DNA from: JBBECJ01 sp963763325
GTDB lineage: Bacteria; Chloroflexota; Chloroflexia; Thermomicrobiales; CFX8
Length of the DNA stretch: 64,000 nucleotides
Direction of reading: 5' to 3'
NCBI GenBank assembly: GCA_963763325.1
Contig: CAVXOL010000018.1
Location: forward strand, 248,001-312,000
Shown here in pieces: positions 26,172 through 34,106 of the stretch (the first letter of the stretch is position 1; every line of letters begins with the position of its first letter). The translations under genes and the position numbers were made by a program. The notes beneath the pieces were generated by a model. The model saw only the letters and a program-made list of their open reading frames with translations, was not told where the DNA came from and did no database searches.

Positions 26172-26573
26172 AGGGACCTATGGCGATGACGAGGACGAGT
26201 AGACGGCCTCCTGCCGGCTCAGCGAGCCGCGACTGGTGTGATGGTGGCGCCGGCAGACCGTTCGAACATGACCTCTGAGCCGCGATCCCAACCGCGCCAG
26301 CGTGCGCCGGAGCAGTCGCGTTCTCCAACGCGTCCACTTCGCGCAACCCATCGCTGACCGCCCAGTAGGAATCGCCGGTCTGGCCACCGTTACCTCGGCT
26401 TACGTCTCGGCGGCGTGCTACCGAATCTGCCACGAGACGCAAGGCCGCCGTCGCGAGACGGTGGTGAACCGGGGTGGTACCACGGCCGCAAGGCCCGTCC
26501 CCGATCCAGGGGGGCGGGCGTCTGTTTGTCTCGCTCCCTCGCATCGACCCGGAATACCGGAGGGAGCGATTTT
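26172..26573 (+). ncRNA. T-box leader, methionine specifier (AUG)
   Basis: Stem I base has the K-turn pairing GAGG with CCTCTGA; AGTA (26198-26201) faces GAAC (26264-26267), followed by specifier ATG (26268-26270) and A. The distal part shows AGCGAGCC and GGTGTGA. The T-box proper GGGTGGTACCACGG is at 26472-26485; its TGGT bulge would pair with an ACCA tRNA end. Hairpin 1 (26493-26502/26509-26519) is terminator-like. Hairpin 2 (26531-26540/26560-26569) buries the metX SD GGAGGGAG and is followed by four T. Uncharged tRNA-Met should relieve repression. The specifier call relies on motif placement. Confidence 0.9.
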
Positions 26574-27851
26574 GTGAGCCAGTCAGTCAGTCCGTCAGCC
26601 GTCAGCCGTCAGCCGTCAGCCGGTCAGTCGCATCGAGAAGCGTTGCGGGAGCGGCATGAGTGGCAACCGAGTGCTGCCCAGCGCAGTCTCGTCGTCGCCA
26701 CGCCCGATCAGCCGTTCGTCACCGACGGCGGCGTAGCCATCGAGCACGTCGAGCTTGCCTACGAGACCTGGGGCCATCTCAACGCCGCGCGTGACAACGC
26801 GATCCTCGTCTTCCACGCCCTGACCGGTGACGCCCACGCCGCCAGCCACGAGGAGATCGAGGACGACCGCCTCGGCTGGTGGGAGCCGCTGATCGGCCCA
26901 GGACGCCCGATCGACACCGAGCGCTACTTCGTCGTCTGCGCCAACGCGCTCGGCTCCTGCTACGGCTCGACCGGCCCCTGCACCATCGCGCCCGACGGCC
27001 AGCGCTGGAACGCCCGCTTCCCGGCCGTCACCGTCCGCGACCTCGTCAACGCCAACCTGCGCCTGCTCGACCTGCTCTGCATCGACCGCCTCGCCTGCGC
27101 CATCGGTGGCTCACTCGGCGGCATGGAAGCCGTCGAGTTGGCCGTCCTCGCCCCCGAGCGCGTCGAGCGTACCGTCGTCGTCGCCGCTTCAGGCCGCTTC
27201 CACGCCCAGGGCATCGCCTACAACGAGCTCCAGCGCCGCGCCATCATGCTCGACCCGCGCTGGAACGGCGGCGACTACGACGACGCGACCGGCCCCTGGG
27301 ACGGCGTCGCCCTCGCTCGGATGGTCGGCATGCTCACCTTCCAGGCCGACGAGTCGATGACGCTCCGCTTCGGTCGCAACGACGACGCCCGTTACCACGA
27401 GTGGCCCGAGTTTCACGGCCGCTACGACATCGAAGGCTACCTGCACTACCAGGGCGACAAACTCGCCAGCCGCTTCGACGCCAACGCCTACCTCTACCTC
27501 CTGCGCGTCATGGACTCCCACGACATTGGCCGCGACCGCGGCGGCCTCGTCGAATCCGCCCGCCGCATTACCGGCCCCGTCACCCTGATCGGCATCCGGA
27601 CCGACATCCTATTCCCCGCCACCCACGTCCAGTCCACCGCCGACGCCATCACCGCCGCCGGAGGCAACGCCCGCTACTGGGAGCTCAACTCCCCCCACGG
27701 CCACGACGCCTTCCTGAAGGAGTTCGACCGCCTCGACACCGTCCTTCGCGAAGGCATCGGCACCAACACCGCCCCGCATACCTCACCCAAACCCGTCGAT
27801 CTCACCGAACGCCGCACCCAACAGTCGACCCTGCGAGCGGTCGCCATCTAA
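26574..27851 (+). CDS. metX: Homoserine O-acetyltransferase
   Basis: 425 residues as annotated. The alpha/beta-hydrolase-fold acyltransferase acylates homoserine for the direct-sulfhydrylation route. Marks: YETWGHLNAARDNAILVFHA, GSCYGSTGPCTI, nucleophile Ser in IGGSLGGMEAVELA, late Asp in LIGIRTDILFP and His in SPHGHDAFLKEF. GTG 26574 has GGAGGGAG upstream, but the first 17 codons are encoded by a GTCAGCC heptamer array, giving an unstructured Ser/Gln-rich tail (SQSVSPSAVSRQPSAGQ). A TTG at 26643 is an alternative start. Controlled by SAM-I and T-box RNAs; metY lies downstream. Confidence 0.95.
   Translation: MSQSVSPSAVSRQPSAGQSHREALRERHEWQPSAAQRSLVVATPDQPFVTDGGVAIEHVELAYETWGHLNAARDNAILVFHALTGDAHAASHEEIEDDRLGWWEPLIGPGRPIDTERYFVVCANALGSCYGSTGPCTIAPDGQRWNARFPAVTVRDLVNANLRLLDLLCIDRLACAIGGSLGGMEAVELAVLAPERVERTVVVAASGRFHAQGIAYNELQRRAIMLDPRWNGGDYDDATGPWDGVALARMVGMLTFQADESMTLRFGRNDDARYHEWPEFHGRYDIEGYLHYQGDKLASRFDANAYLYLLRVMDSHDIGRDRGGLVESARRITGPVTLIGIRTDILFPATHVQSTADAITAAGGNARYWELNSPHGHDAFLKEFDRLDTVLREGIGTNTAPHTSPKPVDLTERRTQQSTLRAVAI
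26594..26621. repeat. Heptamer tandem (GTCAGCC x4) inside metX 5' end
   Basis: Four perfect tandem GTCAGCC units, flanked by partial units CAGTCAGTCAG and GGTCAG, lie between the T-box SD and the conserved metX domain. Confidence 0.9.
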
Positions 27852-27868
27852 TGAAACGCGACACCCTC

Positions 27869-27885
27869 GGCGGCCGTGAGCCGCC
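27869..27885 (+). terminator. Short hairpin after metX
   Basis: GGCGGC and GCCGCC around CGTGA, 17 bp after the metX stop. There is no T tract. Together with the REP-like hairpin it could reduce read-through into metY. Confidence 0.4.
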
Positions 27886-27929
27886 AAGACGTTAGCCAGT
27901 CATCAAATCTCGACACATTGAACCTAAAG

Positions 27930-27972
27930 CCCCTCCCTTCGCAGGGGAGGGGTTGGGGGAGGGGTTTGCGAC
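27930..27972. repeat. GC-rich REP-like hairpin with GGGG-rich tail
   Basis: Arms CCCCTCCC (27930-27937) and GGGAGGGG (27945-27952), followed by TTGGGGGAGGGGTTTGC. Lies in the metX-metY gap and matches the 19029 copy in stem and tail. Confidence 0.75.
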
Positions 27973-28018
27973 ACACGCGAACTCCAAGCAGGAACACGCC
28001 TTGAAAGGACCTACTGAA

Positions 28019-29326
28019 ATGACAACGCCCAACGGCCACCGCCCAACCCGCACCCACGGCTTCGCCACCCGCCAGATCCACGCCGGCCAAATCCCTGACC
28101 CGACCACCAACGCCCGCGCCGTCCCGATCTACCAGACCTCGTCCTACGTCTTCAACGACGCCGACCACGCCGCCAACCTCTTCGCCCTCAACGAGTTCGG
28201 CAACATCTACACCCGCATCATGAACCCGACCCACGATGTCTTCGAGCAGCGGATGGCCTCCCTCGAAGGCGGCGTCGCCGCTCTCGCGACCGGCTCCGGC
28301 CAGGCTGCCGAATCAATCGCCATCTTCACCTTCCTCGAAGCCGGTGACGAGATCGTCTCCGCCGCCAGCCTCTACGGCGGCACCTACAACCTCTTCGCCG
28401 TCACCCTCCCCAAGCACGGCATCAATACCACCTTCGTCGACCCCTCCGACCTCGACAACTTCCGCAACGCCATCACCGACAAGACGAAGGCCGTTTACAT
28501 CGAGACGATCGGCAACCCCAAGCTCGACATCGTTCGCATCCGTGACGTCGCAACGATCGCCCACGACGCCGGCCTGCCGCTGATCGTCGACAACACCTTC
28601 GCCACCCCCTACCTCTGCCGCCCGATCGAGCACGGCGCAGACATCGTCGTCCACTCCGCCACCAAGTGGATCGGTGGCCACGGCACGTCGATCGGTGGCG
28701 TCATCATTGACGCGGGGACCTTCGACTGGACCAGCGGCAAATTCCCGAAGATGGACGAGTATGTCGAACGCTTCGGAAACCTGGCCTGGATCATCCGTGC
28801 CCGTGTCGAGCCGTACCGCGACCTCGGCCCGGCTCTCTCGCCCTTCAACTCATTCCTCTTCCTCCAGGGCCTCGAAACACTCTCTCTGCGAGTTGAGCGC
28901 CACTGCCAGAACGCCCAGACCGTCGCCGAATGGCTCGAAGCCGACCCTCGCGTCGCCTGGGTCAACTACCCGGGACTCGCCAGCCACCCGAGCCACTCCG
29001 TCGCCAACGAACAGTTCTCCGGCGGCTTCGGTGGCGTCCTCAACTTCGGCATCCGTGGCGGACGCGAGGCAGGCCGCGAACTGATCAACTCCGTCCAGCT
29101 CTTCTCCCTGCTCGCCAACGTCGGCGATGCCAAGTCGCTCATCATCCACCCCGCTACCACCACCCACGAACAGCTCACCGACGAGCAGCAGGCGGCAGCC
29201 GGTGTCACCCCTGACCTCATCCGCCTCTCGATCGGCATCGAAGACGTCGCCGACATCATCGACGACCTCGACTACGCCATCGACAGGGCCGCCGGCAAAG
29301 TGACTGTTGCCGCTGGGGCGGTCTAG
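28019..29326 (+). CDS. metY: O-acetylhomoserine sulfhydrylase
   Basis: 435-residue PLP enzyme of the Cys/Met metabolism family. It converts O-acetylhomoserine plus sulfide to homocysteine, following MetX. Visible sites: NIYTRIMNPTHDVFEQRMASL, ATGSGQAAESIAIFTF, VDNTFATPYLCRPIEHGADI, PLP Lys in HSATKWIGGHGTSIGGVI (the GHGTSIGG form typical of MetY rather than MetB), and LSIGIEDVADIIDDL. ATG 28019 follows AAAGGACC. It lies 167 bp after metX; the shared SAM-I/T-box control probably reaches it unless the intervening hairpins terminate. Confidence 0.94.
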   Translation: MTTPNGHRPTRTHGFATRQIHAGQIPDPTTNARAVPIYQTSSYVFNDADHAANLFALNEFGNIYTRIMNPTHDVFEQRMASLEGGVAALATGSGQAAESIAIFTFLEAGDEIVSAASLYGGTYNLFAVTLPKHGINTTFVDPSDLDNFRNAITDKTKAVYIETIGNPKLDIVRIRDVATIAHDAGLPLIVDNTFATPYLCRPIEHGADIVVHSATKWIGGHGTSIGGVIIDAGTFDWTSGKFPKMDEYVERFGNLAWIIRARVEPYRDLGPALSPFNSFLFLQGLETLSLRVERHCQNAQTVAEWLEADPRVAWVNYPGLASHPSHSVANEQFSGGFGGVLNFGIRGGREAGRELINSVQLFSLLANVGDAKSLIIHPATTTHEQLTDEQQAAAGVTPDLIRLSIGIEDVADIIDDLDYAIDRAAGKVTVAAGAV

Positions 29327-29340
29327 AACCCGTCATGCGA

Positions 29341-29376
29341 CTGCGAGCCCCCTCGGGATCCCGAGAGGGCTCGCAG
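29341..29376 (+). terminator. Long palindromic hairpin after metY
   Basis: Arms 29341-29358 and 29359-29376 are complementary with one mismatch (CTGCGAGCCC...GGGCTCGCAG), centred on GGGATCCC. It starts 14 bp after the metY stop and has no T run. Confidence 0.6.
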
Positions 29377-29440
29377 AACCGTTCAGCGGCGTCGATTGGT
29401 GAGGCTGGCCGGAATCCAACGACGCGGTGCGTGTTCGGGA

Positions 29441-30259
29441 TCAGTCACACTGTCCGGAGCTGAATGCGGCAATCGACTCATCACCGAGCACCCAGGCGAA
29501 GCCGCCATCGACCTCATAGATGTGGACCGTCACATTCTGGACTGTCTGATCGGGAAACGTCAGCGCGAGCGTCACGGCATACGACTCTGTATCCGGGACC
29601 TCGGGAACGGTGATTGTCTCAGTGAAAACGCCGACGACTTCGGCTTCGGTTGCCCGGACGACGTCCGATGCGCGGCACTCCAGAAAGAGCTCGCGGGGGA
29701 CGACGGCCTTCTGGTTGGGGTGCAACCAGTCGTAGACGCTCGCCCAGTCACCAGCGATCTCAGCGTTGGCGAGCTGGAGCGCGAAGTCAGTGGCCAGCTG
29801 CGGCTCGACGTCGCAGCGTCCGGCAACGAAGTCGTCCATGCTGGACTGACCCATGTACCAGTAAAAGCCACCCTCATCGTTCGTGTAGAGATGCACCGTG
29901 TCGGTGATCGTCTCGTAGCTCTCTTTGGCGAACTGGAGCGTGACCGCGAATGCATCCTGGTCGAAGATGTTGGGCGCGATCTGCGCGTCGAGCCCGACGA
30001 AGGTTGAGGTCACCTGGTCCTGCGGGATCGTCAGCGTCGACCGGCACTGCACGAACAATTCCTGGCTGACAGCTGATTGTTGTGATGGATGCAGTTTCTC
30101 GTAGACCGCATTCCAGTCTCCAGCAACGGCTGCCTGTCCGATCTGCACGGCTGCGTCCTGAACGTCCGTCCCGCCTTGAGCGTCGGTATCCCCTTCGTCT
30201 TCACCGCAACCAACGACTAGTACCATCGCGATCAGCATGAGAATGGCGGCCACTCGCAT
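29441..30259 (-). CDS. Lipoprotein with two tandem NTF2-like repeats
   Basis: 272 residues. Signal peptide MRVAAILMLIAMVLVVGC with a lipobox Cys at 18, acidic linker, then two copies of a domain of about 110 residues: copy 1 has AGDWNAVYEKLHPSQQSAV and SQELFVQCRSTL, copy 2 has AGDWASVYDWLHPNQKAVV and PRELFLECRASD. Both end in GGFYWYMG / GGFAWVLG followed by a Cys near the end (GRCD, GQCD). The pattern resembles DUF4878/NTF2-like extracytoplasmic domains. No function assigned. ATG 30259 has GGAGG upstream. Convergent with metY. Confidence 0.8.
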   Translation of the reverse strand: MRVAAILMLIAMVLVVGCGEDEGDTDAQGGTDVQDAAVQIGQAAVAGDWNAVYEKLHPSQQSAVSQELFVQCRSTLTIPQDQVTSTFVGLDAQIAPNIFDQDAFAVTLQFAKESYETITDTVHLYTNDEGGFYWYMGQSSMDDFVAGRCDVEPQLATDFALQLANAEIAGDWASVYDWLHPNQKAVVPRELFLECRASDVVRATEAEVVGVFTETITVPEVPDTESYAVTLALTFPDQTVQNVTVHIYEVDGGFAWVLGDESIAAFSSGQCD

Positions 30260-30492
30260 TGAACCTCCAGTACCACGTCCCGTGCCGTGGCGCGTATAGA
30301 AGATAGGTGCAGGCGCCTGGCTGGAACAGACGGTTCCAGCCGGATCCTTGCAACGATGTCGCTCAGTTACTACGGGTACGTTAGGTTCCTGACCGTCGAT
30401 TGGGATGCCGCCGCCGGTCGTAGATGACAGTCGTAATGCTCGTGGCCGGTCACTCTCTTCATCATTGTAGGATCGTTTGACGATGGTAGCCG

Positions 30493-31497
30493 CTAGCTCG
30501 TCGAAATCCGCACTCTCGCCGCGCTCCCTACTTTCGCCACCTCAACCACATCCGACAAGATCGCGCTCGATGTTGGTGCCGGCCCCGCACCCTGCCCGTG
30601 CAGCCAGACCGGCCCGACCCGATCGCCGACAATCTCAATTGCGTTGAAATTCCGCACCACCCGCGAGAACAGGTCGTCGCCCGGCACGAACGTCGGTGCG
30701 ACCCGCAACAGCGCCGAGTCTCCATCCCGCGCGGCGCTCGCGATCAGCCGGATCGTCCCACCCTGCGCCTTCGCCTCGGCAATATCCTCCGCCGACACGC
30801 CACTGATCCCGGTTCGGTCGATCTCCTCTGGGCTGACCCACCTTCCCAGCATCATCGACGCCAGGATCGACAGCTTGTAGCTCGCGTCGAACCCTTCGAC
30901 ATCCGCCGTCGGGTCCGGCTCGGCGTAACCAAGCTCCTGCGCCTCGCGCAAGGTCTCTGCGTATCCAGCTCCTTCGGAATCCATCTTCGAGAGGATGAAG
31001 TTCGTCGTCCCGTTGACGATCCCACGCACCCGCTCGACCCGGTTCGTCGCCATAATCTGCCGCAGCGACACGATCAGCGGAATACCACCGCCAACACTCG
31101 CTTCGCAGAGGAACCCCGCCTCGCCATCCCTCGCCGCCGCCAGCAACGACGGCATCTGCTTCGCGACCGCCTCCTTGTTGGCCGTCACGACGTGCTTCCC
31201 GGCAGCCAGCGCTCGCGCCATCAGCGCCGCCGCCGGCTGCTCGCCGCCCAGCGTCTCGACGATCACCTGCACGTCCGGGTTATCGATCAGCGCGACTCCG
31301 TCGGTCGTGATCAGTGCCGGGTCCAAACCCTCCGCTCCGCCAACCGCCTGTCCGCTCCGGTTCGCCGCCCCAATCAGCCGCAGCCGAACGCCACTCCTTA
31401 GCGCGATAGTATCCGCCTCGCCAACGATCGCTCGCGCGACCGCTCCGCCAATATTGCCCGCACCAAGGACGGCAACCCCAACGACCTTCTCCCCCAT
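30493..31497 (-). CDS. hom: Homoserine dehydrogenase
   Basis: 334 residues. NAD(P)-binding VAVLGAGNIGGAVARAI, VIVETLGGEQPAAALMARAL and catalytic-domain ANKEAVAKQMP, NGTTNFILSKM, ADPTADVEGFDASYKLSILA. It reduces aspartate semialdehyde to homoserine, the precursor of methionine and threonine. It lacks the C-terminal ACT domain of many homologues (usual 400-440 residues), so feedback inhibition by threonine is not expected through that domain. It diverges from asd; ATG 31497 follows AGGGGAAGACG. Confidence 0.95.
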   Translation of the reverse strand: MGEKVVGVAVLGAGNIGGAVARAIVGEADTIALRSGVRLRLIGAANRSGQAVGGAEGLDPALITTDGVALIDNPDVQVIVETLGGEQPAAALMARALAAGKHVVTANKEAVAKQMPSLLAAARDGEAGFLCEASVGGGIPLIVSLRQIMATNRVERVRGIVNGTTNFILSKMDSEGAGYAETLREAQELGYAEPDPTADVEGFDASYKLSILASMMLGRWVSPEEIDRTGISGVSAEDIAEAKAQGGTIRLIASAARDGDSALLRVAPTFVPGDDLFSRVVRNFNAIEIVGDRVGPVWLHGQGAGPAPTSSAILSDVVEVAKVGSAARVRISTS

Positions 31498-31691
31498 CGT
31501 CTTCCCCTCTCGCTGACCACCTGCTGTACGATCCGACCTGATCGTTCAGACTTGACGACGACACTATCCGACTGTTATTGTCCCGAATGAGCGATGTCGA
31601 TTGTGTTGTCGGCAGCGTACTCGCGAGAGTCCGCTGGCACAACAGTACCGGGCCAACCGAGCCCGGGCCGAGGGATCCAGAGGTTCTGGCC

Positions 31692-31772
31692 ATGTCCGAC
31701 TGCGTCGAGCACATCGTCACTGAGACTACGACCGCGCGCGCCGATACGGCGACGCGCGGGGCTACTGCCTGA
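31692..31772 (+). CDS. Candidate threonine-rich leader peptide of asd
   Basis: 26-residue ORF starting MSDCVEHIV and ending TETTTARADTATRGATA; 7 of its last 17 residues are Thr. AGAGG lies 7 nt before the ATG. It ends 30 nt before the terminator stem and overlaps the proposed antiterminator strand. This is what a ribosome-mediated Thr attenuator would look like. A longer in-frame start (ATG 31578) exists. Coding potential is unproven. Confidence 0.45.
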   Translation: MSDCVEHIVTETTTARADTATRGATA

Positions 31773-31801
31773 CAGTATCCCGGCAGCGCGAAGACGTATC
31801 G

Positions 31802-31828
31802 GCAGGAGTCATTGACTCCTGCTTTTTT
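31802..31828 (+). terminator. Intrinsic terminator in asd leader
   Basis: Stem GCAGGAGT/ACTCCTGC (31802-31809, 31815-31822) with loop CATTG and six T (31823-31828), 42 bp upstream of the asd ATG. Its position before the gene implies regulated read-through. Confidence 0.92.
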
Positions 31829-31870
31829 GATGCCCGCGAACCAGGCGGGATACATGAAAGGTTCATCATC

Positions 31871-32932
<1,062 letters not shown>

Positions 32933-32934
32933 GC

Positions 32935-33001
32935 GTCAGGTGTCAGGGAATCAGGTGTCAGGAGTTCGTTTCGTCGGGCCGACCCCTGACACCTGTTCCC
33001 T
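32935..33001. repeat. Heptamer inverted repeat (unit GTCAGGT/TGTCAGG)
   Basis: GTCAGGT-GTCAGGG, then TCAGGT-GTCAGGA (32935-32963). The opposite arm CCTGACACCTGTTCCCT is at 32985-33001. Arms pair over 17 bp with one bulge. It lies between convergent asd and usp genes and overlaps the usp stop codon. Confidence 0.85.
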
Positions 33002-33908
33002 ACCGTGGTCTCGTCAACAACAACGGACGTGTCGATTCGTGCAGGACGCGCTCCGCGACCGAGCCAAGGAACACACGGCTCAGGCCGCCGCGACCGTGTG
33101 TCGCCATCGCGATCGCATCGACGCTCTGCTCGTCCGCGACTTTCTGTATCACGTCAGCGACGAACCCCTCGCGCACCTCGCCGGTGACGGCATGCCCCTG
33201 GCCCGTCAATGTCTCGATCATTGTCCGGATGTACTCTTCGGCCGATTCGCGGGTGGCGTCCATGTATTCCTCGACGAGCCCGTAGTTCAGCGCGATCCCT
33301 CCGTCGGCCATCCCGGCTGACGGAATCGTCGGGATTTCGACGACGCGCAATAGATGCAGCGTCAGCTTTCCGCCAAACACCTCGACCGCCCGCTTCAGCC
33401 CCGCCTCACTGAAGTCCGATCCATCCAGCGGCACCAGTATCCGCTCGAGCGTTGGCGACGTCGCTGGAGGCGTCTCCTGGATCCGAACAACCATGATCGG
33501 GCACTCAGCCTCCCGGACCAGTTTCGACGCGACGCTCCCGATGAAGATCCGCGATGCACCCGTCCTACCATGCGTCGTCGTCACGATGACCGGGTTCTCA
33601 ACGCCCTTGACCGTCTCACGGATCTCAGCCGCCGCCGATCCCAGCCGGACGACCGTCTGTATCGCGATCCCGTCCTGCTGGGCCGCGATCCGCTTCAGAT
33701 ACTCCTCGCTTTCGAGTTGCCATCGCTCGACCTCGACGCCGTACATCCCAGCGCTCGCCATCGACCAGGCGCCGAACTCGACTGGAACATCAACCACCGA
33801 CACCAGCAGCAGTGACCCACCCGATCTCCGTGCCAGCGCCCGTGCGTACGGCAGCGCCTGCTCCGCATTCTCCGAACCGTCCAGCGGCACAACGATCGTC
33901 GGGTTCAT
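33000..33908 (-). CDS. Universal stress protein, two UspA domains
   Basis: 302 residues with tandem UspA folds. Domain 1 (1-150): IVVPLDGSENAEQALPYA, THGRTGASRIFIGSVASKLV. Domain 2 (155-300): ILVPLDGSDFSEAGLKRAVE, THGRGGLSRVFLGSVAERVLHES. Both carry the G-x2-G-x9-G(S) ATP-binding signature. Such proteins act in stress survival, usually as dimers; here the dimer is fused. ATG 33908 follows AAGGAGACATC. Upstream (33967-34018) are two direct repeats of CAACCGCGTGTCACG. Confidence 0.93.
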   Translation of the reverse strand: MNPTIVVPLDGSENAEQALPYARALARRSGGSLLLVSVVDVPVEFGAWSMASAGMYGVEVERWQLESEEYLKRIAAQQDGIAIQTVVRLGSAAAEIRETVKGVENPVIVTTTHGRTGASRIFIGSVASKLVREAECPIMVVRIQETPPATSPTLERILVPLDGSDFSEAGLKRAVEVFGGKLTLHLLRVVEIPTIPSAGMADGGIALNYGLVEEYMDATRESAEEYIRTMIETLTGQGHAVTGEVREGFVADVIQKVADEQSVDAIAMATHGRGGLSRVFLGSVAERVLHESTRPLLLTRPR

Positions 33909-34106
33909 GATGTCTCCTTCACGATAGCCGTTACCCCTCGAACCGCAGTATAAGCCCGCCTGCGTCAACCGCGTGTCACGGAACAGCCGGTGTCGTTACA
34001 ACCGCGTGTCACGAAATACCGACCCTGTGACAGTCCGCACAACCGACGTACACTTGTCGGCTGAATCATCACGGACCCGTCCGCAATAGCACTGGGGTAC
34101 ACGCGC

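Larger units (their letters stand above)
31560..31828 (+). promoter_or_regulatory. Structured asd leader, candidate attenuator
   Basis: The 370-bp hom-asd spacer holds several stems: TGTTGT/ACAACA near 31603-31645, CCGGGC/GCCCGG near 31648-31666, and CCAGA/TCTGG before a small Thr-rich ORF. Segment 31740-31748 (GCCGATACG), inside that ORF, is perfectly complementary to 31795-31803, which abuts and slightly overlaps the intrinsic terminator stem. That gives a possible antiterminator/terminator switch. I could not match it to lysine, SAM or TPP riboswitch cores. Confidence 0.6.

Noticed and set aside
31730..31800. TPP riboswitch in the asd leader (CACTGAGAC, CCTGACAG and GGCAGCGCGAAG)
   Set aside because: The essential CTGATCTGGATAAT-type core and pairing partners are missing, and asd is not a thiamine gene.
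31560..31828. Lysine riboswitch upstream of asd
   Set aside because: None of the conserved L-box junction sequences (such as AGAGGTGC or GCCGAAG) were found.
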